Notes: generated by a model not told the origin, from the sequence alone. Shown: positions 11,847-24,595, numbered from the stretch's first letter. The stretch: 64,000 nt of DNA from Colocasia esculenta (GCA_014218235.1 CM024766.1:53739545-53803544), one strand, 5' to 3'. A program made the numbers and translations.

Positions 11847-13072
11847 ATGCCTATAAGTAAGGGTGGAGAGGCCAAATTCGGAGTTCACAACCCCCTCTCT
11901 TCTCTTCAAGCTCTCAAGTCTCCCATGGCCATGAAGAGAGCTCCAAGTGCTCCCATGGGTGGAGATGCTTCCTATGAGGGTCCCAAGCGCGCCCGGACGT
12001 CCTACAGTGAGCTCCTGAGGCTGACGGAGGTTCCAAACCATCTAAGTAGCAATGCCAACATGAGAGAGGTATGTAAATTGGTCTTTTGGATTTCTTGTGA
12101 TTTTAAGCCCTGAATTTCCACATTAATGCACCTTCTTCTTCTTCTCCTCTCTTTTCCTTTTCTTCTCTCCTCTATCTCTTCCCCGGCTCCCGCCGATACT
12201 CTAAGCTCTCTTGGATAGAACCCATGATTAAAGTTCTTCCCATGCATGTGATCCGCACCTTGAGAGAGTGGGGTTTAGGGGGGATCTTGATAGCCGCCCA
12301 CAATTACCATAAAATCTCCTTTGTTTGGCATATCATAACCACATTGATAGAGCTATGGCACCCATACCTTTCTTTTCCCAAAATTTGAGGCTACTGTCTT
12401 ACTTGAGGAGGTTGAAGTTGTCATGGCCTTACCCAAGACTACACAGGGGGATGAGCAAAAAACATGTTATACGGTTGAGCCCATTAATCCTAAACTCATC
12501 CTAGGTGAATTTATGATGGATCTCGGAGATGTGTATACCATGATTAGCCCTCAACATATTCACCTAATCCCCTTGTCTAAGTGGGTCATATCTCATTGCA
12601 AGAATAAGTGTGGTAATTACCAAGAGATAGCCAAAGCCATGGCTATATGCTTGTGTGGGGTGGTTCTCTTCCCGTCTGGAGATCACCTCTTAGACCATGC
12701 AAGCTTGAGCACCATTACCGCGGTATGGTGTGGACTTAACCTCTCTCATGTGGTCCTAGCCTTCCTTTATGCGGGACTCACATCAGCGGCTATGGGGGGC
12801 CCACTCTATGGCTCTATGATCATCTTAGAATGCTGGTTGGGAGTGAGGATAAAATTCAAACCTATAGAAAACCCCACTACAGAGAGCCAGATTTTTGGGT
12901 GCCATCCTTTGTGCTTCATCGGCGGAGCGGCCAAATTCCCCGATCATGTCATGTGCAGGACAGCGGATAAGAAAACTCGGAGTGCATGGAGGCTATACCT
13001 CAACACACTTCCGATAGAGTACTTTACCAAGGACATAGCAGTGCTACGCGGAGTGGATATACGGCTTCCCCT
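11847..13072 (+). pseudogene. Gene A, 5' part: DUF7745/plant-mobile-domain-like extra gene, split by copia-2
   Basis: Exon 1 (start chosen at 11847; an ATG at 11925 is also possible) ends at a strong donor, GAG|gtatgt, at 12068. A pyrimidine-rich intron runs to ctaag at 12205, and exon 2 continues in phase from 12206. One extra base near 12372 shifts the frame, after which it is open to 13072. The order of motifs (TLREWGLGGIL, ITTLIELWHPY, FPKFEATVLLEEVEVVMALP, then AKAMAICLCGVVLFPS and a helical segment) matches the transposon-associated plant DUF7745/mobile-domain group. These proteins have no defined biochemical role. The frame is cut at 13072 by copia-2 and resumes in phase at 50163. It is antisense to the Tat pol at 55052-56735. 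The DUF assignment is by eye; membership of the broad mobile-domain group is more certain. Confidence 0.6.
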
Positions 13073-13110
13073 TGTTGCCCATCTAGCAAGCCCAGAGGGG
13101 GGGTGAATGG
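13073..13110 (-). repeat. Copia-2 3' LTR, first 38 bp
   Basis: It starts tgttgcccatctagcaagcc and matches the start of the intact LTR at 48272. It is cut at 13110 by insertion of copia-1; the remainder resumes at 37456. Confidence 0.92.
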
Positions 13111-14424
13111 TGAAAGGTGGCGGAATCACCTAAGATAGTAATCTAGAAGGGGGTTGAATAGATTACTACCAATTAGAAATCACTATGACCTTTCTTTTAA
13201 TGATAACACTGACTTGTTGAAACCTCAAACAGATTTGTACGGAATTTGGACTACGATGTGTGTGCTAGTTGTTAGTAGAATAACAAACAATCTATCTAGC
13301 GTGTGAGTAATCAACGCACCTACAAAACATCTATCGTGAAGACGTTCAAACCACAGGACAAGAAGATTTAAGGTGGTTCGGAGTACACAACTTGTGTATC
13401 CTACGTCCACCGTCCACACACACACGCAGAAACAATTGCTTATGAGCGAGTTCAACTCTACAACTCACACACACACACGTTGTCTGATACAAACACGCAA
13501 TCAAGACAACAAACCACATGTGAATCAAACACAAGGGACGCTTGAGTCACAACCACACATACATATATGTGAAAGATATGAAAGGACAAGAGTTCTGAGA
13601 TGAAGAAACAAATCCAGATGAAGAACTCTTGTCACTGGTCGTCCATAGGAACTCCAAGCTTCAACTTGATGACTCTCAGATGACGGAGAAGCTTGAACCG
13701 TGGACAAACCAACTTCAACTCCGTTCGGAAGATGAATCTTCTTGTCTCTAGACGGAGGGTTGAAGCAGAGCAGCAGGGAGAAGCTTTCTCTCTTGGGTTT
13801 TACTTAGGGTTTTGGTATGGTGGCTTCTCTGTACGAAAATAGCTCCATATGACCTTTATATATGGGTGTCCAAACATGGAGAGTCATGCTTAAAGGGATC
13901 ACCCAAATATAGATCATATCCTGACCATCGGATCTGACTTTCTCTTCGTCTGTCGACAGGCACTCAATAGCTGTCGACAGCTACTGCTCAATTCTGGTTT
14001 CCAGAACCATGGTTGTGCTGGAAAACTAGATCTGTCGATAGGCGATTTGCTGCTGTCGACAGGCCATCTGCATCTGTCGACAGGTGGGCTTCAGCTGTCG
14101 ACAACTACTGTTCCAATTGAGCTTCCAGTAGCTTGTTTTGTTCTGGATGGTCTATCTGTCGACAGGCTTCTTCTTGGCTGTCGACAGGTGTGTACTTGAA
14201 GGCTTTTACAAAGTTTTTTGCACTTGACATTGAGTGCTTGTCTTGCATATATTCACACCTACATAAAAGAACATTCTAAGTGAGATACAATGAATACATA
14301 TGTGATCATATTTACACTTGCATGTGTCATTCGTCTTTATCAAATTTGGCATTTTACAAACATCAATTGCAACATCCATTGAATTCACATCATCAAAAAC
14401 ATTTAAACACATGAGAACCCAACA
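13111..14424 (-). repeat. Copia-1 3' LTR
   Basis: 1314 bp, TG...CA ends, matching 36153-37455 along its whole length. It carries eight copies of the palindrome CTGTCGACAG or one-base variants between 13950 and 14187. It is followed internally by the PPT, which marks it as the 3' LTR of a minus-strand element. Confidence 0.95.
13950..14187. repeat. Palindrome array CTGTCGACAG in copia-1 3' LTR
   Basis: Sites at 13950, 13971, 14032 (ctgtcgatag), 14053, 14074, 14095 (ctgtcgacaa), 14156 and 14178. Several are exactly 21 bp apart. The same array is found in the other LTR at 36985-37222. Confidence 0.9.
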
Positions 14425-14437
14425 TTCTCCCCCTTTT
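14425..14437 (-). promoter_or_regulatory. Copia-1 polypurine tract
   Basis: The minus strand reads AAAAGGGGGAGAA directly before the LTR start TGTTGGG. This is the site that primes plus-strand DNA synthesis and fixes the element's orientation. Confidence 0.85.
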
Positions 14438-14709
14438 TGATGATGACGAAATTTACAATTCATGTTTTCTCCCCCTTTTAGCAACATCCAAAAAGATAAA
14501 TCATGCACCCATGGACAAAAGTGAAACAAAGAACTGTGATTTCATTGATGGAATTTGAAGTACACACAGTTACAAAATATTTGCATGACATGAAGGGAAA
14601 TTACATGACTAACACAGCAAACTAACAAACTCAAACCTAAGACATCAGACTCATGACCCAAACCTAGTGAAGATAAAAACTATATTTCCCAACCTGAATC
14701 CTACACTCT
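14438..14709. other. Copia-1 3' non-coding region
   Basis: Between the envelope-like stop and the PPT. A second purine-rich stretch (ctcccccttttag near 14470 on the plus strand) resembles a duplicated PPT. No gene is seen. Confidence 0.5.
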
Positions 14710-14984
14710 CTAGACATCATCATTCCCAGGAGCAGGGGGATGACGGAACTCATGAAACGCTGTAGAGAGCCTTGTAAGCTGGTGCTGAATTTGCACATGA
14801 GTATCGGCCAATGCATCCATCCTTGTATCAACATGATCAAGATGAGCATTGAGATGGTCAAAGCCCGTAGTGAGTTGGTTCTGCAGTTGGGCCATCTGAC
14901 CAACAATAAAATCTCTAAGAGATGGTGCTGGACCCTGTGGTGCTTGGTCTTCAGCAGCATCTTCAGTGCTTGGTGCTTGGTCTA
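14710..14984 (-). pseudogene. Copia-1 envelope-like gene, 3' part
   Basis: An open minus-strand frame ends at 14710. Its C-terminus is a predicted coiled coil (QMAQLQNQLTTGFDHLN, VDTRMDALADTHVQIQHQL) followed by FREFRHPP-like residues. This is typical of the C-terminus of the putative plant transposon protein (envelope-like) group found after pol in Sirevirus-like elements. The upstream part of the gene is at 27775-28833, on the other side of the Tekay element. Its first residues are taken from Tekay gag sequence at the junction near 14984, so they do not belong to this gene. Confidence 0.7.
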
Positions 14985-16272
14985 AAGCAAACACTCGAGC
15001 TGGGGCTCGAGGCCTTCCTATAGCTGGTGCGGCTACCGCTACTGCTGGGGCTGGCGCTCCATGCTGAGCTCCCTACTGAAGTCTTGGGCAATCTCTGATC
15101 TTGTGGTCGCTGCTTCCACACTTCAAGCACTTGCCCGCAATCATCCAACATTCGGTACCACCATGTGTCTTCCCACAGTGGGGGCACTCCTTCTTCACAC
15201 CAGGGGAACGTACAGAAGGTACCTGAGAACCGCTGACTGCCACTGGTCGCTGCTGTGCCGGGTACACCGCTTTCTTCTTGTCCTGCCGCTGGAATGTCAC
15301 TGAAGGTCTCTTTTGCGAAGCTTTCTTTTCTTCCAAGTATTGCTCCATTTCTCCCTCCTGCCTACAAGCAGCACTGAGGGCCTCGTCCAACGTGCGGTGG
15401 TCAAATGCCACAAGTCTCGTCCGCAGTGATGGCTTGAGTCCCATCATGAACTTCTTTGTCTTCCTGCGCTCGTCTGCCACGATATGAGGTGCATATTTAG
15501 AGAGTTCAGAAAATCTTGCCTCATATTCTAGCACAGTCATGGAGCCTTGAGCCAAAGATAGAAATTCTTGCTCCATCCGATCTTGCATATGCTCGGGACG
15601 AACGTGGCCCGAAAGAGCCTCACGAACTCGTCCCACGCAGCATTGATAGCTCCGTCCTCAAACCGGGTACGCAGCAATGAAGCCCACCAAACATCAGCTC
15701 TTTCCTGTAGTACACCGTTCATAAGCACCATCTAAACAAATCTAACTTAACAGAACATACAAGCATAAAACTAAAGCATACTGTAGCATGTAGGTGGCTA
15801 ACGTAACCTTATCGTCATCTGCACACCTGATGGCTCGGAAGATCTTTTCTATCTCCCTCATCCAGCTTTCAGCCAACAACTGATCGCTCTCCCCCTTAAA
15901 AGTGGGTGGCAGCATCCTCTTGAATCTCTCCATGGTGGAAGGTCCACCATGGTCCTGAGCTGGTACTTGAGCCTGCTACAGTGCACATCAAGCAATAAAC
16001 AATCAACATAATATCACATAAGCAATTAAACAAACTATTAGTCATTTTATTAGTCTAACCTGAGCCTCCAACTGCGCCTGGAGTGCTGCCTGGGTATGAG
16101 CCTGCGTCTGCATGGCTTGCACCAGACCTTGCATGAATACTCCATAATCCACAGACGGCGGTGGGGGAAGTACAGGACCTTGCGGTGCTGGGGCCTGCTG
16201 CTCTGCCCGCTCGTCACGTCTCGGCTCGTCCTCACGGGCCGACGCTCCACCACGCCTACCTCTCGAAGCCAT
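14985..16272 (-). pseudogene. Tekay gag, partial second copy, with two intron-like interruptions
   Basis: Start ATG at 16272 (MASRGRRGGASARED). The frame stops shortly after QAQLEAQ at 16060; the sequence there is CAG|gttag, and coding resumes in phase at 15975 or 15972 after ...gtagcag. A second interruption lies at about 15780-15735, after ATYMLQ. The main domain follows (LQERADVWWASLLRTRFED, then FSELSKYAPHIVADERRKT). A CCHC zinc knuckle, CLKCGSSDHKIRDC, ends the readable part at 15073, where a TAG stop replaces a glutamine codon found in the other copy. The copy is truncated at 14985 inside the Arg-Val-Phe-Ala-Leu stretch that leads to protease in the complete copy. Gag would form the particle core. 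Confidence 0.85.
15976..16059 (-). other. Candidate intron in Tekay gag
   Basis: 84 bp bounded on the minus strand by CAG|GTTAGA and CTGTAG|CAG, with an in-phase alternative acceptor 3 bp further on. In-frame stops within it close the reading frame if it is not removed. The other gag copy has the same interruption at about 24141-24224. Inferred from sequence only. Confidence 0.5.
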
Positions 16273-16433
16273 GGCTGTAATAAATTTCAGCCACCATTAG
16301 CTAGGTTATTAAGTTTTCTAACCATCTTCTTATCTATTTTTCATTCATTATTAATCAATTCTACACATGTGGACATACTTAGCATGCAATGGGGATGATG
16401 ACTTAGGTATATTCATGTGCAATCTCAACCGGT

Positions 16434-16446
16434 GGCTCTGATACCA
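16434..16446 (-). promoter_or_regulatory. Primer-binding site (second, next to LTR-A)
   Basis: The minus strand reads TGGTATCAGAGCC a few bases after the LTR end, complementary to the 3' end of plant initiator tRNA-Met. It shows that LTR-A served as a 5' LTR for the truncated copy on its left. Confidence 0.9.
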
Positions 16447-16451
16447 ATCTC

Positions 16452-19400
16452 TGTGACGACCCTCATTATACCGGTATGGTTATACCAACCCACGTCGATA
16501 TAACGAGCGTCATCACAGTAGGACATTTACCCAACAATAACATTCAGCTGAGATACACGTGAATATAAGAACATAGTAGCGGAAGTAAAAGAACCACTGT
16601 CTTCATTTCATTCATCATCCACATCAACATACATAAATCGATAACATTAAAGAACTAAAAGTCCACATAATTAAATTGCTGAAAATTTAATAGATAAATG
16701 TCCACACTTATACATTCCTTTCCATAGTAATTCTAATACAATGTTGCAATTACATACTATGAAAATCTCAAAATGTCACAAGTACTCCAACACTCTAATC
16801 TCCACGCTCGGAGTCGGTCTCCAACGTCTCCTCCATAAGTGTCTCGTCACCAGCTACACCTGTACGCCGAAGCAAGTAGTGAGTCTAAAAGACTCCGCAA
16901 GTACTTCTCACATATACCATACATGCACATATCATAGTAGGTTCTACATACACATTCACAAGACACAACATGTAGCATGCTTGACATTAAATTTTGCAAC
17001 CTATCATGGTGAATCTACAATTTAAACACATGGACTATGCTTTCAGATTTTCTAAATCAAATCACTATCACATGCTTTCTATTTGTTCCTCACATGAACG
17101 TCTACCTTCAACCAACTAAGACATGGAAGCCATTAACATGAATTCCGAGCATGCATGAAAGGAAACATACTTGACATGGAATCTACACATTCCTACGCAT
17201 ATGCGTAACCATTTTACATGCTTTAAGCTTGCTGGTTTTACATACTTTAGCAACCATAATCTAACACATGAGAGCTACAACAACGATTAAATCATAACAT
17301 GTGAACAACCAAGTATGGAGAATTGTTTATATATGCTTAACAATTATCCCTAGCATGGATTCTAGGCATTTTGCATACATAAACATGATCATATCATAGT
17401 AAAGCTACTGTTTAAGCATGATTTCAGATTGTCATAACATGGATTACAAACTCACATCCTCACATTTTGGTTTCACAATTTCACACAATTCCAATTCGCA
17501 TATTCCACACTTTACACATGTACTTTGACACATTGTTCACATTCACATTTTTCACATGAACACATACACATTTACACATTCACATTTAGTGCCGTGACAC
17601 ATAGTCCAAACCACCAAAGAAGGACACAACACATCACATCACATAGACGCCATCTAGGCAACACAATGGCGACTCTTGGACTGCGCAGACCGGGAGAACA
17701 AGTCTCCACCCTAACCAGTGGTACTTGTCCACCTCCAGGATTTTCCCCTAATGCCCTTAGGGTCACTACACATTGAACCTTCTCAGGGGGACTTTTCCCT
17801 GATACGGTTCCACTGCCCTCTGCGGAAGCAGTGTCACATTGGCACAAGTTACACATTACACATTTTTTTACCGATTTCAACACATAGGTTTACACATGTC
17901 ACTCTCATTTCATTCACTTTCTCACTCACATGCACACTTCTCTGTTTTTCCTAACATGGCACTACAATTACAGAAATTTAGCACTCAGGAAATTTCACTA
18001 ATCAGGTTGCTATATACAAAATCAAATCATTTTACAAAGGCATGCATTAGTTTCACATTTTTACATGGAAAATTCATATTGCATCATATACTGGTCTAAA
18101 TGACCTGAAATTTTAACCACAGGCTAATTTCGGGTTTAGGATACCACAAGCAAATTTTCAGATTTTTCTAACCTAAAACGTAATTACAAAAAATCTGACA
18201 TCAAATTCACATGCTATTCACAATTCAAGTTAGCATGGAGTTGAATAACAATCACAATTTTAACAACTTACTGTCTGAACCCTAGCATGCATAGAGCCAC
18301 ATAATTTATTCCCAAATTTGTTGAGCAATATACAATTTACGGAAGATTTATCGTGACCTACGCATGATTTCTATTTTCCCAAAACGGAAAATTCGATAAA
18401 TCATATAAGCATGGAAAATTCTAGAAACTCAGAGCACAGACAAGGTTGTACATACATGGTCTAACAAAATTAGGGTAACATGATTTTACCACGGATTATC
18501 AGGATAATGGTGAGAACATACACATGAACATTCTTCCACATGCTTTAAAATATGTAAATAAGCTCTACCATCCACAAAATAAATGTACATTCACATTCCC
18601 ATCCACCACATTAGCTAGTGTACATAGCATATAAGATGTTACATTATATCCTCATCGTGAAACATATCGAAATTAATCATATAGAGGGGCAAAACAGCTT
18701 GCTGTTCTGCTCAGATGAACTTGGCGGCGGTCTCTGGTCGTTCCAGGAGTGGACGGCAAGATCGCTGGACGCACACCTGGATCTTGGCATCAAGGCATTG
18801 ATACCAAGTTCCTGTCTGTGCAGAAACACAGACCGAACTCAAATGAAAAGGTGACAAGGGGGATCCAGGACATGAGGAAAAATACATAAAATTTATAAAA
18901 CCAACCTAGACACATACAAGGATGTTATGGGTAGGGTACTTGCCTCTAGAAAATACACCAGACGGATCTAGGGCTCGGTGAAGCTCTCCTTGGGCTGTCC
19001 CAAGAAGCTCCTAGAAAAGCTTCACTCCGGTTTCTTGAGCAAGCTCCAGAGCAGTCCGAGGTCGGGGATGCCTTCCTCGATGATCCAGCAAGCTCCTTGA
19101 TGCAGCAGGTGGCCGGATCAAGCTTCAGAACTTCAGATTTTGGGTTGCAAAAGTGGGGTTTCTCACAGTCCGAAAATAGGGTTTCTCTCTTTTTTTCTCT
19201 CCTTCCTCTCTTGCAAAGGGGCAAAGAGAAGGCTTAGGGTTGTAAAATGGGTTTGTATATAGGAGAGGGGGTTCTCTCATCACGCAGGGGTGACAAGATG
19301 GCCTTTCAGACCGTTGGGGACAGCTCCCCAATGGTTGGGGTAGCTTGCTCCTGGAATTCTGGCTCTGCAACGCATGCAGGTCAGAGAGGTTGGCGTCCAC

Positions 19401-19728
19401 ATCGCTGGACGCTGAAATTAGTGTTGGCGTCCATGGGGTTGACGCCTACTCAACTCAAGCGTCCAACCATATTGACGCCAATCTGGCCTTCGGCCAGAAC
19501 TCTAAATCATGCAGAAACCATGTACATCTTATACCTATATATGTGCCATATGTATACGCTATCAAGTACACACTACCATCATACCATTCATACATTATTT
19601 ACACTAATTATACACATGCATACATAAGTATACCAACTAGTACTTACGTAGATATTTACATACTTAGATACACAACACGAATTATTTACATGCAATACAA
19701 TAATGCAACAAAATTCGAGGGCCTTACA
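16452..19728 (-). repeat. Tekay LTR-A
   Basis: 3277 bp, tgtgacgacc...gccttaca on the plus strand. It aligns with LTR-B over its whole length, with many single-base indels. It keeps a segment of roughly 85 bp near 19010-19095 that is lost from LTR-B. It functions as the 3' LTR of the complete copy on its right and as the 5' LTR of the partial copy on its left. It contains repeated gcgtcca and ttgacgcc words at about 18765-18810 and 19390-19480. Confidence 0.95.
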
Positions 19729-19741
19729 CCCTCTCCCCCTT
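19729..19741 (-). promoter_or_regulatory. Tekay polypurine tract
   Basis: The minus strand reads AAGGGGGAGAGGG directly before TGTAAGGCC, the LTR start. Confidence 0.9.
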
Positions 19742-19774
19742 AAAAGAAACTTCGTCCTCGAAGTTAGAACGACG

Positions 19775-21187
19775 CTACTCAAACAAAAGGGGATACTTCT
19801 TCTTCATCGCATCCTCAAGCTCCCAAGTAGCCTCCTCTCATGAGAAGTTCCGCCATAGAACTTTCACCGACACAATACTCTTGTTCCGGAGATGCTGAAC
19901 CTTCCGGTCCAGAATAGCTACTGGTTGCTCAACATACGAGAGATCTGGCTGAATCTCCACTGGCTCATGACTAATCACATGAGACAGATCTCGGACATAC
20001 TTCCTGAGCATAGATACGTGGAACACAGGGTGAACACTAAGGCTAGCTCATATGCCACGCTGCCCAAACGTCTGAGAATCTCATATGGGCCAATGAACCT
20101 AGGGCTCAACTTACTATGCCAGCCAAATCTGACAACACCTCGAGTAGGCGATATCTTCAAGAAGACATGATCGCCAACTTCGAACTCCAAATCCTTCCTT
20201 CTGTTGTCGGCATAACTCTTCTGCCTATCCTGTGCCGCAACAAGCCTCTTCCTGATAAGCTGAACCTTATCCGAAGTTTCCTGAACTAACTCTGGTCCGA
20301 TCAACTACCTATCACCAATCTCCTCCCAACATAACGGAGATCTGCAGGGCCTACCATACAACGCCTCGAATGGAGCCATACCAATACTAGCATGAAAGCT
20401 GTTGTTGTATGCGAACTCCACAAGAGGTAAATGACGCTCCCAATCATCCTTCCAATCCAGAACACACGCCCTCAACATATCCTCGAGCGTCTGGATAGTC
20501 CTCTCGGACTGTCCATCGGTCTGGGGATGAAACGCCGAACTGAGCTTCAGCTCCGAACCTAAAGCATCCTGAAGACCCTTCCACAACCTCGAAGTAAATC
20601 TCGGATCTCGATCTGAAATGATCGACTTCGGCACACCATGCAATCTAATGATACCACTAACATACAATCTAGCTAAACTCTCTACTGACTGCTTCTTCTT
20701 CATAGGCAAGAAATGAGTAGTCTTTGAGAATCTATCTACAACTACCCAAATCGAATCATTGCCCCTTCTAGATCGAGGCAAACCCGAGACGAAATCCATA
20801 GTGACAGCCTCCCACTTCCATACTGGGATATCCATCCTCTGCATAAGACCAGATGGTCGCTGTCGCTCGGCTTTCACTTGCTGACACACTAGACATCTAG
20901 ACACATAATCCGCAACATCCTTCTTCATGCAGGACCACCAAAATGATCTCTTCAGATCTTGGTACATCTTAGTGTTACCCGGATGAATAGAGAATCGCGA
21001 TCTATGAGCCTCCGCTAACACATGCTCATGGACATCTACCAAATCAGGGACACAAACACGGTGCTGAAATCTAATCACACCGTCCTCATCACGAGCAATG
21101 CCTGCCTTGCCCACTAACTCTAAGAGTCTAGGGTCGGCTCCCTGTTGCTCGATCACCTCATCCAAAACCGAGGACCTGCTAACTGAG
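19775..21187 (-). pseudogene. Tekay integrase with GPY/F motif and chromodomain
   Basis: The 20305-21165 frame carries the HHCC zinc-binding region (HPGNTKMYQDLKRSFWW, then CLVCQQVK) and the catalytic D, D, E residues in TMDFVSGLP, ISDRDPRF and HPQTDGQSERTIQ. A TAG at 20305 interrupts it. It continues in frame with FIGPYEIL (GPY/F), a frameshift near 20030, then MLRKYVRD and the chromodomain (DLSYVEQPVAILDRKVQ, SVKVLWRN). A TGA at 19838-19840 and the final TAG at 19775-19777 follow. In chromoviruses the chromodomain guides insertion to particular chromatin. The catalytic residues are intact, but the stops and the frameshift make this copy inactive. Confidence 0.93.
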
Positions 21188-22732
21188 CTACAAAGCCTGA
21201 CATAGCGATGGCTCTAACTCAGTCAACGCGCAAGCCGCATCTTCCAACATCTTCCAATCCTGCTGGAGGGATGGCCTCTTTCTACTAAGAGCATCTGCTA
21301 CGACATTCGCCTTCCCAGGGTGATACTGAAGGTCGAAGTCATAGTCCTTCAAGAACTCGATCCATCTCCTCTGCCTCAGGTTTAATTCCTTTTGGGAGAA
21401 AAGATACTTCAAGCTCTTGTGGTCGGTAAACACCTCAAATCTGACACCATAAAGATAGTGCCTCCAGATCTTTAGTGCATGAACCACTGCTGCGAGCTCC
21501 AAGTCATGGTCGGATAGTTCTTCTCATGCTCCTTCAATGACGAGAAGCATAAGCCACTACCCTTTCCCTGCATTAGCACACAGCCTAAACCAATCCGAGA
21601 CGCATCCGTGTAGATAGCAAAACCCTCTACACCGCTCGGTAAGACTAACACCGGGGCTGTCGTGAGCTTAGTCTTCAATAATTGAAAACTACTCTCACAC
21701 TTCTCGACCAAACAAACTTCACTCCCTTTCTGGTAAGCTGAGTCAAAGGGGCGGCGATGGATGAAAATCCCTCAATAAATCGCCGATAATAACCAGCTAA
21801 ACCAATAAACCTACGAATCTCCGAAGGGGTCTTGGAATCTCCCAATCCATAACTGCCTGGACCTTTGCTGGATCCACTGCAACACCAGCACCGGAGATAA
21901 CATGCCCGAGGAAATGAACCTCGCGCAACCAAAATCGCACTTGCTGAACTTAGCATACAGCTTGTGCTCACGAAGAACCTCTAACACTACCCTCAAATGC
22001 TGACGGGTGTGTGCCTCATCCGGAGAGTAGACCAACACATCATCAATAAACACTACGACAAAGCTATCTAGATAAGGCCTAAACACCCTGTTCATGAGAT
22101 CCATGAACGCTGCAGGGGCATTGGTCAATCCGAAAGGAAGGACCAAAAACTCATAATGTCCATAACGGGTTCTAAACGCCGTCTTGGACACATCCTCACT
22201 CCGAATCCTCAACTGATGATAACCAGATCGCAAATCAATCTTAGAAAAGACTGATGCCTCTCGCAACTGGTCAAACAAATCATCAATACGAGGTAAGGGA
22301 TACCTGTTCTTCACAGTCACTTGGTTCAGCTTCCTATAGTCAATGCATAACCTAAGTGACCCGTCTTTCTTCTTGACGAATAATACAGGTGCCCCCAGGG
22401 GAAACACTAGGGCGAATAAATCCCTTATCAAGCAACTCTTGCAATTGCCTCCTCAACTCGGCTAACTCCGCAGGTGCCATCCGATATGGAGCCTTCGAGA
22501 TAGGAGAGGTGCCCGAAAGCAACTCTATGGTAAACTCTATCTCTCTATCCGGTGGCAATCCAGACAAGTCATCAGGAAAGACATCTGGAAAATCCTGCAC
22601 TACCTCAATCTCCGCAAGAGTAGGTGACTCATCAGCCTCTGGTACTAACACCACGCTGGCAAGAAAAGCGTCACAACCCTTGTTCACCATGCGCATCGCC
22701 TTCATGGCAGAGATGACCAACTTTCCCGCCAA
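21188..22732 (-). pseudogene. Tekay reverse transcriptase and RNase H
   Basis: RT starts after the SPISKAPYRMAPAEL motif. A frameshift near 22390 separates the fingers from APVLFVKKKDGS, IDYRKLNQVTVKNRYPLP and the catalytic VVVFIDDVLVYS. After another break near 21940 comes RRFIGLAGYYRRFI. RNase H follows (YTDASRIGLGCVLMQ, then FEVFTDHKSLKYL and VVADALSRK). Together these copy RNA into DNA and degrade the RNA strand. Order and motifs are typical of Ty3/gypsy. At least three frame changes prevent a continuous product. Confidence 0.92.
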
Positions 22733-22999
22733 TTCCTTGGCAAGGGGTGAGAGAACTCATCCTCACCAGGAATGCGGAAAACAATCCTCTTCCGACGACA
22801 ATCCACTAATGCATAGTGCTCCTCTAGCCAATCCAGACCAAGAATAGCATCATAGTCCTTCATCTTTAGCAAGAAGAACACCCATCTAGGATTCTATCCT
22901 CAATGCACACAGGTAACGACGGAATGCACTTCCTAGTCGATACCGTACCCGCAGGGGTGTGTACAGACAAAGGGACCTCTAAATCCTCAGACTCTATGC

Positions 23000-24461
23000 C
23001 TGACTCTAGGGCTAACTGCCTAGCGAACCGCTCGAAATGAACGAGTGAGTAGCACCCGTATCAAACAAAACCCGAGCGTGCACACCTAAAAGCAAAACCG
23101 TACCTTCGGTGACATGCTCCGCCTGCTCGGCGTCCTCACGAGCTAAAGCAAACACTCGAGCTGGGGCTCGAGGCCTTCCTGGTCTTCCTGTAGCTGGCGC
23201 GGCTGCCGCTACTGCTGGGGCTGGCGCTCCACGCTGAGCTCCCTGCTGAAGTCTTGGGCAATCTCTGATCTTGTGGTCGCTGCTTCCGCACTTCAAGCAC
23301 TTGCCCGCAATCATCCAACATTCGTACCACCATGTGTCTTCCCACAGTGGGGACACTCTTCTCTTACACCAGGGGAACGTACAGAAGGTACCTGAGAACT
23401 GCCGACTGCCACTGATCGCTGCTGTGTCTGGGTACACCGCTTTCTTCTTGTCCTGCCGCTGGAATGTCGCTGCAGGTCTCTTTTGCGAAGCTTTCTTTTC
23501 TTCCAGGTATTGCTCCATCTCTCCCTCCTGCCTACAAGCAGCACTGAGGGCCTCGTCCAACGTGCGGTGGTCAAAGCCACGAGTCTCGTCCGCAGTGATG
23601 GCTTGAGTCCCATCACGAACTTCTTTGTCTTCCTGCGCTCGTCTGCCACGATATGAGGTGCATATTTAGAGAGTTCAGAAAATCTTGCCTCATATTCCAG
23701 CACGGTCATGGAGCCTTGAGCCAAAGATAGAATTCTTGCTCCATCCGATCTTGCACATGCTCGGGGACGAACTTGGCCCGAAAGAGCCTCACGAACTCGT
23801 CCCACGCAACATCGATAGCTCCGTCCTCAAACCGGGTACGCAGCAATGAAGCCCACCAAACATCAGCTCTTTCCTGCAGTACACCGTCATAAGCACCATC
23901 TAAACAAATCTACTTAACAAACATACAAGCATAAAACTAAAGCATACCTATAGCATGTAGGTGGCAATGTAACCTTATCCTCATCTGCACACCTGATGGC
24001 TCGGAAGATCTTTTCTATCTCCCTCATCCAGCTTTCAGCCAACACGGATCGCTCTCCCCCTTAAAAGAGGGTGGCAGCATCCTCTTGAATCTCTCCATGG
24101 TAGAAGGTCCACCATGGTCCTGAGCTGGTACTTGAGCCTGCTACAGTGCACATCAAGCAATATACAATCAACATAATATCACATAAGCAATTAAACAGAC
24201 TATTAGTCATTTTATTAGTCTAACCTGAGCCTCCAACTGCGCCTGGAGTGCTGCCTGGGTATGAGCCTGCGTCTGCATGGCTTGCACCAGACCTTGCATG
24301 AATACTCCATAATCCACAGGCGGCGGTGGGGGAAGTACAGGACCTTGCGGTGCCGGGGCCTGCTGCTCCGCCCGCTCGTCACGTCTCGGCTCGTCCTCAC
24401 GGGCCGACGCTCCGCCACGCCTACCTCTCGAAGCCATGGCTGTAATAATTTCAGCCACCAT
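23000..24461 (-). pseudogene. Tekay gag and protease, complete copy
   Basis: Start at 24461 or at the internal ATG 24437 (MASRGRRGG). The two intron-like interruptions are in the same places as in the second copy (near 24141-24224 and 23890-23955). A CCHC knuckle, CLKCGSSDHKIRDC, lies near 23260. The aspartic protease active site, FDTGATHSFISS, lies near 23040-23075. Several single-base indels break the frame (for example near 23575 and 23430). Compared with the left copy it retains the downstream protease and pol. Confidence 0.9.
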
Positions 24462-24595
24462 TAGCTAGGTTATTAAGTTTTCTAACCATCTTCTTATCTA
24501 TTTTCATTCATTATTAATCAATTCTACACATGTGGACATACTTAGCATGCAATGGGGATGATGACTTAGTATATTCATGTGCAATCTCAACCGGT

